Shown here: positions 15,071 through 19,003 of the stretch, one piece after another | How the letters are laid out: each line of letters starts with the position of its first letter | How positions within the stretch are numbered: the first letter of the stretch is position 1 | Assembly: GCA_049291875.1 (NCBI GenBank) | Contig: JBATQE010000044.1 | Location: forward strand, 1 to 19,003 | Reading direction: 5' to 3' | DNA: 19,003 bases | Origin: CTSOIL-112 sp049291875 | GTDB taxonomy: Bacteria > Pseudomonadota > Gammaproteobacteria > Burkholderiales > Burkholderiaceae | The notes under the pieces: generated by a model | What the model was told of the DNA's origin: nothing | Database searches by the model: none | What the model saw: only the letters and a program-made list of their open reading frames with translations | Translations under genes and position numbers: made by a program

Positions 15071-15099
15071 ATTCTATCACCATTGACCTCAACACCCAA
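15071..15099 (-). promoter_or_regulatory. Candidate promoter of the DUF2946-like gene
   Basis: On the minus strand TTGGGT (15094-15099) and TAGAAT (15071-15076) are 17 bp apart; a second TAGAAT overlaps at 15066-15071. The -10 is good (5 of 6), the -35 poor (3 of 6). The position supports the ATG at 15025 as the gene start. Confidence 0.35.
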
Positions 15100-15183
15100 G
15101 CCCAAACAGGCCAATCCCCAACCGATCATGCACCCAGCCATTCGCCTCGCTCATGCGCTGTGCGAAATACACCCATCAGCGCG

Positions 15184-16251
15184 TCATTGTACGGCTGAAG
15201 ACACGCGGATTTTATGCGTCAAATCTTTCGGACGGCGCGCCAGCGCCAGACCGACTTTTCGCGCGATGGCGGCATAGTGTTGCCCATGAACGCCGTTCGG
15301 ATCGGCTGCGACGGTCGGCTTGCCCGCGTCCGCGCTTTCACGAATCGCCATCGCCAACGGCAGTTGACCAAGCAGCGGCACATGAAAATCCGTGCTCATC
15401 GCTTGCGCACCGCCTGCGCCGAAAATCGCTTCTTCGTGACCGCAGTTCGAGCAGACATGTAAGGCCATATTTTCAACGATGCCAAGCACCGGAATATTGG
15501 TTTTCTCAAACATGACCAAGCCTTTGCGTGCATCCATCAGCGCCAAATCCTGCGGCGTGGTGACGATGACTGCGCCGCTGACCGGAATTTTCTGCGACAT
15601 GGTAAGCTGAATATCGCCCGTGCCCGGCGGCATATCAACGATGAGGTAGTCCAAATCGTTCCACGCGGTTTGGCTGAACAGTTGTTGCAGTGCCTGCGAC
15701 ACCATCGGACCGCGCCACGCCATCGGTGCGTCGTTGTCAATCAAAAAGCCAATGGAGTTGGCCTGAATGCCGTAGCGCTCGTGCGGAATCATCAGTTCCT
15801 GCTCATTCAGCTCGGGCTTGCCATCCACGCCCAGCAACGTCGGCACGGACGGACCGTAAATATCGGCGTCGAGCAGGCCGACACGCGCGCCTTCAGCAGC
15901 GAGTGCGAGCGCGATGTTCACGGCGGTGGTGCTTTTGCCCACGCCACCTTTACCCGACGCAACCGCAATCACGTTTTTCACATTCGGTGAGACATTCGTG
16001 CCCGCTTGCGCCAGATGCGCGTCAATTTTCGTATCCAATTGGATACTCAGCGGAATGCCGGCGGCTTTTTGCAGCCGCTCGCGCAAATCAGCGTGCTGAC
16101 TCGCGCAAGCGAATGGCAAAACCAGATGCAGCTTGGTTAAATTGCGATCGACTTCCAGTTTCTTAATCGCGCGCAGTTCGCCCAGTGTGGTGCTTTCACC
16201 TGCCAGCGCAGGGATTTCGTTCAATCGGTTCAATAAATCGTCGTGGCTCAT
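15184..16251 (-). CDS. mrp: Mrp/ApbC-type iron-sulfur cluster carrier ATPase
   Basis: Mrp (ApbC) is a cytoplasmic P-loop ATPase that carries and transfers Fe-S clusters to target proteins. In the 355-residue product an N-terminal MIP18-like (DUF59) domain (1-80) precedes the deviant Walker A SGKGGVGKST (99-108), the DADIYGPS segment (128-135), DMPPGTGDIQLT (206-217) and the cluster-binding CSNC pair (C267, C270). All expected residues are present and the length matches the family. A GTG at 16278 would add nine residues; the ATG at 16251 has a GGGG-containing purine stretch upstream and is preferred. The gene is divergent from metG, as is common in proteobacteria, sharing a 145-bp spacer (16252-16396) with no strong promoter match on either strand. 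Confidence 0.95.
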   Translation of the reverse strand: MSHDDLLNRLNEIPALAGESTTLGELRAIKKLEVDRNLTKLHLVLPFACASQHADLRERLQKAAGIPLSIQLDTKIDAHLAQAGTNVSPNVKNVIAVASGKGGVGKSTTAVNIALALAAEGARVGLLDADIYGPSVPTLLGVDGKPELNEQELMIPHERYGIQANSIGFLIDNDAPMAWRGPMVSQALQQLFSQTAWNDLDYLIVDMPPGTGDIQLTMSQKIPVSGAVIVTTPQDLALMDARKGLVMFEKTNIPVLGIVENMALHVCSNCGHEEAIFGAGGAQAMSTDFHVPLLGQLPLAMAIRESADAGKPTVAADPNGVHGQHYAAIARKVGLALARRPKDLTHKIRVSSAVQ

Positions 16252-16396
16252 ATCTGCCCCTATGGTAAAATTGTGCACTTTTTATTTTTTCTCAAATGGG
16301 TGAAATTGTACTCGGTATTGCGCATGTGTGTCGCGCGCGAAACAAAGCCGAGCCTCGCCCATGCGTATTAGCCTCATTCAAACAGAATACATACCT

Positions 16397-18454
16397 ATGA
16401 CCGCATCACGCCAAATTTTAGTCACCTCCGCCCTGCCCTATGCCAATGGTCAAATCCACATCGGCCACCTCGTTGAGTACATCCAGACCGATATCTGGGT
16501 GCGCTTCATGCGCCTGCAAGGCCACGAAGTCTACTACGTCGGTGCGGACGATACGCACGGCACGCCGGTAATGCTGCGCGCGGAGAAAGAGGGATTGACA
16601 CCGAAGCAATTGATTGACCGCGTTTGGATTGAGCATAAACGGGACTTCGATGCGTTTGGCATTTCATTCGACAACTATTATTCAACCGATTCCGAGGAAA
16701 ATGAATACCTCTGTCGGACGATGTACCTGCGTCTGCAAGAACAAGGGCTGATCGAAGCGCGCGACATCGAGCAATACTACGATCCGATCAAAAACATGTT
16801 CCTGCCGGATCGCTTCATCAAAGGCGAATGCCCGAAATGCCACGCCAAAGACCAGTACGGCGACTCCTGCGAAGTCTGCGGCACGACCTACTCGCCAACC
16901 GATTTACTCAATCCGTACTCCGCCGTATCGGGCGCAACACCCGAACGCCGCACCTCGACACACTACTTTTTCAAGCTCTCCGATCCGCGCTGCGAACAAT
17001 TTCTACGCGACTGGGTGCAAGGTTTGGCGCAACCCGAAGCGACCAATAAAATGCGTGAATGGCTCGGCGAAGGCGACGAGCACAAACTCTCGGACTGGGA
17101 TATTTCGCGCGACGCACCGTATTTCGGCTTTGAAATTCCGAACGCGCCGGGCAAATATTTCTACGTCTGGCTCGATGCACCGGTTGGCTACTACGCCAGT
17201 TTCAAAAATCTGTGCGCGAAAAAAGGACTGGATTTCGACGAGTGGACCAAGCCCGACTCGGCCACCGAGCAGTACCATTTCATCGGCAAAGACATCCTCT
17301 ATTTCCACACGCTGTTTTGGCCGGCAACCCTGAAATTCTCAGGTCACCGCACGCCAACCAACGTATTCGCCCACGGCTTTTTGACCGTGGACGGCGCGAA
17401 AATGAGTAAATCGCGCGGCACATTCATCACCGCCGACTCCTACATCCAAACCGGCATGAATCCCGAATGGCTGCGCTACTATTTTGCCGCCAAGCTCAAC
17501 GCCAGCATGGAAGATTTGGACTTGAATCTCGATGATTTCATTGCGCGTGTGAATTCTGATCTGGTCGGAAAATACGTCAATATCGCCAGCCGCGCATCCG
17601 GCTTTTTGCTCAAACGCTTCGGCGGCAAAATTGACGATGCCGCCATGAACAACAAACTGCTGCTGCAACTGCGCGCCGCCAGCGCGACCATCGCCGAGCT
17701 GTACGAAGCACGCGAATACGGCAAAGCCATGCGCGCCATCATGGAGCTGACCGACGCGGTGAACGTATTCATCGACGCCAACAAACCGTGGGAACTGGCG
17801 CGCGTCGAAGGACAAGACGCCGAACTGCACCGCGTGTGCAGCATCTGCCTCGAAGCATTCCGTATTTTGACCGTTTACCTTTCGCCCGTATTGCCCACTG
17901 TGGCGGAAAAAGCCTACGCCTTCCTCAACATCGCGTCGCAAATGTGGACAGACGTGGCTACACCGTTGAACAGTGCCAACGCCATCAACGCCTACAAACA
18001 CATGCTCACCCGCGTTGAGCCGACCCACGTTGAAAAATTGCTCGAAGCCAACAAACAATCCTTACAGGCCACCGACAGTGCCGTGGTTGCCGCCGAGATC
18101 GAGCCAATCGCCGACACCATCACCATTGACGATTTCGTTAAAGTCGATCTGCGCATCGCCAAGATCCTCGAATGCAAAGCCGTAGAAGGTTCGACCAAAC
18201 TACTGCAATTGACCTTGGACGCAGGCGAAGGCAAAACGCGCAACGTATTCTCCGGCATCGCCAGCATGTACCAACCCGAAGAGCTCGTTGGCAAACTCAC
18301 CGTACTGGTCGCCAACCTCGCGCCGCGCAAAATGAAATTCGGCGTTTCTGAGGGCATGGTACTCGCCGCCTCTGCCAAAGACGGCACGGACAACAAAGGC
18401 ATCTACATCCTCCAACCCATCGCAGGCGCAGAACCCGGAATGCGGATTTCATAA
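16397..18454 (+). CDS. metG: Methionyl-tRNA synthetase
   Basis: MetRS attaches methionine to initiator and elongator tRNA-Met in the cytoplasm. The 685-residue product contains the class I HIGH motif exactly (21-24), a zinc knuckle of four cysteines (C145, C148, C158, C161), the KMSKS loop (335-339), an anticodon-binding helical domain, and a C-terminal EMAP/Trbp-like tRNA-binding domain (about 575-685) that dimerises the enzyme. The length equals the full-size E. coli-like form. The frame extends upstream to 16328, but the residues before MTASRQILVTSALPYANGQ do not fit the family, so the ATG at 16397 is chosen; its Shine-Dalgarno site is weak. No terminator hairpin is seen between the stop and the tRNA promoter. 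Confidence 0.97.
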   Translation: MTASRQILVTSALPYANGQIHIGHLVEYIQTDIWVRFMRLQGHEVYYVGADDTHGTPVMLRAEKEGLTPKQLIDRVWIEHKRDFDAFGISFDNYYSTDSEENEYLCRTMYLRLQEQGLIEARDIEQYYDPIKNMFLPDRFIKGECPKCHAKDQYGDSCEVCGTTYSPTDLLNPYSAVSGATPERRTSTHYFFKLSDPRCEQFLRDWVQGLAQPEATNKMREWLGEGDEHKLSDWDISRDAPYFGFEIPNAPGKYFYVWLDAPVGYYASFKNLCAKKGLDFDEWTKPDSATEQYHFIGKDILYFHTLFWPATLKFSGHRTPTNVFAHGFLTVDGAKMSKSRGTFITADSYIQTGMNPEWLRYYFAAKLNASMEDLDLNLDDFIARVNSDLVGKYVNIASRASGFLLKRFGGKIDDAAMNNKLLLQLRAASATIAELYEAREYGKAMRAIMELTDAVNVFIDANKPWELARVEGQDAELHRVCSICLEAFRILTVYLSPVLPTVAEKAYAFLNIASQMWTDVATPLNSANAINAYKHMLTRVEPTHVEKLLEANKQSLQATDSAVVAAEIEPIADTITIDDFVKVDLRIAKILECKAVEGSTKLLQLTLDAGEGKTRNVFSGIASMYQPEELVGKLTVLVANLAPRKMKFGVSEGMVLAASAKDGTDNKGIYILQPIAGAEPGMRIS

Positions 18455-18492
18455 AGACTCCCGACAAAAACCGCAAAAACACCGAAACGTAC

Positions 18493-18522
18493 TTGCACCA
18501 ACTCAATGTTTCTGTGTATAAT
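18493..18522 (+). promoter_or_regulatory. Promoter of the tRNA-Thr gene
   Basis: TTGCAC (18493-18498) and a perfect TATAAT (18517-18522) are 18 bp apart, about 10 bp before the tRNA 5' end, which is a typical strong stable-RNA promoter. A GC-rich stretch (GCGAGCC) follows the -10, resembling a stringent-control discriminator. Confidence 0.8.
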
Positions 18523-18532
18523 GCGAGCCTTC

Positions 18533-18608
18533 GCCGGTTTAGCTCATCTGGTAGAGCACCTGACTTGTAATCAGGGGGTGGTGGGTTCAAGTCCTGCAAC
18601 CGGCACCA
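18533..18608 (+). tRNA. tRNA-Thr (anticodon UGU)
   Basis: The 76-nt cloverleaf is complete. Acceptor arms GCCGGTT and AACCGGC pair perfectly, followed by discriminator A and an encoded CCA (18606-18608). The anticodon stem CCTGA/TCAGG closes the loop CTTGTAA, with anticodon TGT at 18566-18568 reading ACA and related Thr codons. The T arm contains TTCAAGT with a five-base-pair stem including two G-U pairs. Confidence 0.97.
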
Positions 18609-18651
18609 AATATAAAAAAGCCCAGTTTTTCAACTGGGCTTTTTTATATTT
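18608..18651. terminator. Bidirectional terminator after tRNA-Thr
   Basis: Positions 18608-18627 and 18632-18651 are perfect 20-base inverted arms with a 4-nt loop (TTTC). The GC core is GCCCAGTT/AACTGGGC, flanked by A- and T-rich tracts, so it can terminate both the tRNA transcript and minus-strand transcription from the RTX remnant, whose stop is at 18667. The stem's first base is the last base of the tRNA CCA. Confidence 0.93.
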
Positions 18652-18666
18652 GAACTCAACTCCCAA

Positions 18667-18879
18667 TCAAAATACCACGAAGTCCGCTACTGTCAATACT
18701 GGATGCGCCGACGTTCCTAATACGGCAAAAGCTACTGATGCGCCTGCACCATTACCATCGGCATCGTAACTAATTACGCCTGTGGTTGTGTTATAGCAAA
18801 CAAAGTCATTGCTATCAACCGCCATGCCGCTTGTGTTAGCGCAGAAGTTGCCAGCCGCTAATGCGCCAACTGCTGTCAG
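18667..18879 (-). pseudogene. 3' remnant of an RTX-type calcium-binding protein gene
   Basis: The last 70 codons read as the C-terminus of RTX/hemolysin-type calcium-binding proteins: YNTTTGVISYDADGNGAGA, a short strand, then LTVADFVVF before TGA. Such ends follow nonapeptide calcium-binding repeats in type I secreted proteins and include the secretion signal region. The 5' part is absent: the sequence is interrupted at about 18879/18880, where an insertion-sequence end begins. The rest may continue on the far side of the IS, outside the window. A GTG inside the IS end could start a short chimeric frame but is unlikely to be meaningful. Confidence 0.75.
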
Positions 18880-19003
18880 TGTAACCCTCCCACTTTCAGT
18901 CACACTGTAAATTAGAGTTTTGTGGTTTGTTAACTGTATCCAAATACTCCCAAGGCGTCAAATTTCCAAGGGATTCATGAGGACGTTCTTCGTTGTACTC
19001 GCG
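18880..19003 (-). mobile_element. End of an IS3-family-like insertion sequence (partial)
   Basis: The boundary is placed at 18880 because the plus strand there begins TGTAACCCTCCCACTTTCAG, with the TG terminus usual for IS3-family ends, and the RTX frame stops matching at the same point. The transposase reads toward this end on the minus strand. The other end, and thus the target duplication, lies outside the window; the exact boundary is inferred. Confidence 0.7.
18896..19003 (-). CDS. C-terminal end of an IS3-family-like transposase (OrfB), partial
   Basis: The last 35 codons before TGA (18896-18898) read REYNEERPHESLGNLTPWEY followed by a short tail. The YNxxRPHxSLGxLTPxEY signature is typical of the DDE integrase-core C-terminus of IS3-family OrfB proteins, after the catalytic glutamate. 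The 5' part lies beyond the window edge, so completeness and activity cannot be judged. It runs in the same direction as the RTX remnant but in a different frame. Confidence 0.85.
   Translation of the reverse strand, partial: REYNEERPHESLGNLTPWEYLDTVNKPQNSNLQCD

Noticed and set aside
17339..18058. 239-codon minus-strand open frame opposite metG
   Set aside because: It is antisense to an intact MetRS gene, and no domain is recognised in it.
1..19003. CRISPR array, rRNA operon or complete prophage
   Set aside because: No regularly spaced direct repeats, rRNA sequence or phage structural genes were seen in reading both strands.

Overview
The window looks like an ordinary chromosomal stretch of a betaproteobacterium, most likely in the Burkholderiales, ending at an accessory edge. 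The placement rests on the sequence style of SucC/SucD, the DUF2889-like and DUF2946-like proteins, and a CydP-CydA-CydB-CydX quinol oxidase cluster. It is an inference from remembered family resemblance; no search was run. Genes are densely packed with short spacers, clear Shine-Dalgarno sites and several strong intrinsic terminators.

Layout. 1-179: a short extragenic inverted-repeat element. 180-3452 (minus): sucC then sucD (succinyl-CoA synthetase), where the sucC reading frame continues in frame into an amphipathic Ala-rich repeat region, one transmembrane helix, a proline-rich linker and a peptidoglycan-binding OmpA-type domain. This 782-residue fusion is the most unusual object here. 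3669-4337 (minus): a DUF2889-like protein, divergent from an RhlE-type DEAD-box RNA helicase (4526-6034), then pyruvate kinase of the PykA type (6131-7549) with its own promoter and a bidirectional terminator shared with convergent prfC (7622-9235, minus).

9341-13610 (minus): the respiratory block. It is transcribed as cydP, cydA, cydB, cydX (cytochrome bd quinol oxidase and two small subunits), followed by a TTG-started sulfide:quinone-oxidoreductase-like flavoprotein that lacks the usual central cysteine. Upstream on the same strand lies an IscR-like Rrf2 regulator with no cysteine at all (13949-14458), preceded by a nested perfect palindrome, then a DUF2946-like membrane protein (14549-15025). 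mrp/apbC (15184-16251, minus) is divergent from metG (16397-18454, plus).

18493-19003: a tRNA-Thr(UGU) gene with promoter and a perfect 20-bp-stem bidirectional terminator. Beyond it is the 3' remnant of an RTX-type calcium-binding protein gene, cut by the end of an IS3-family-like insertion sequence that runs out of the window.

Functionally the window combines central carbon metabolism (succinyl-CoA synthetase, pyruvate kinase), quinone-linked respiration (bd oxidase plus a flavoprotein that may feed quinones), Fe-S related functions (Mrp, IscR-like regulator) and translation (RF3, MetRS, tRNA-Thr, helicase). No CRISPR array, rRNA or complete mobile element is present.
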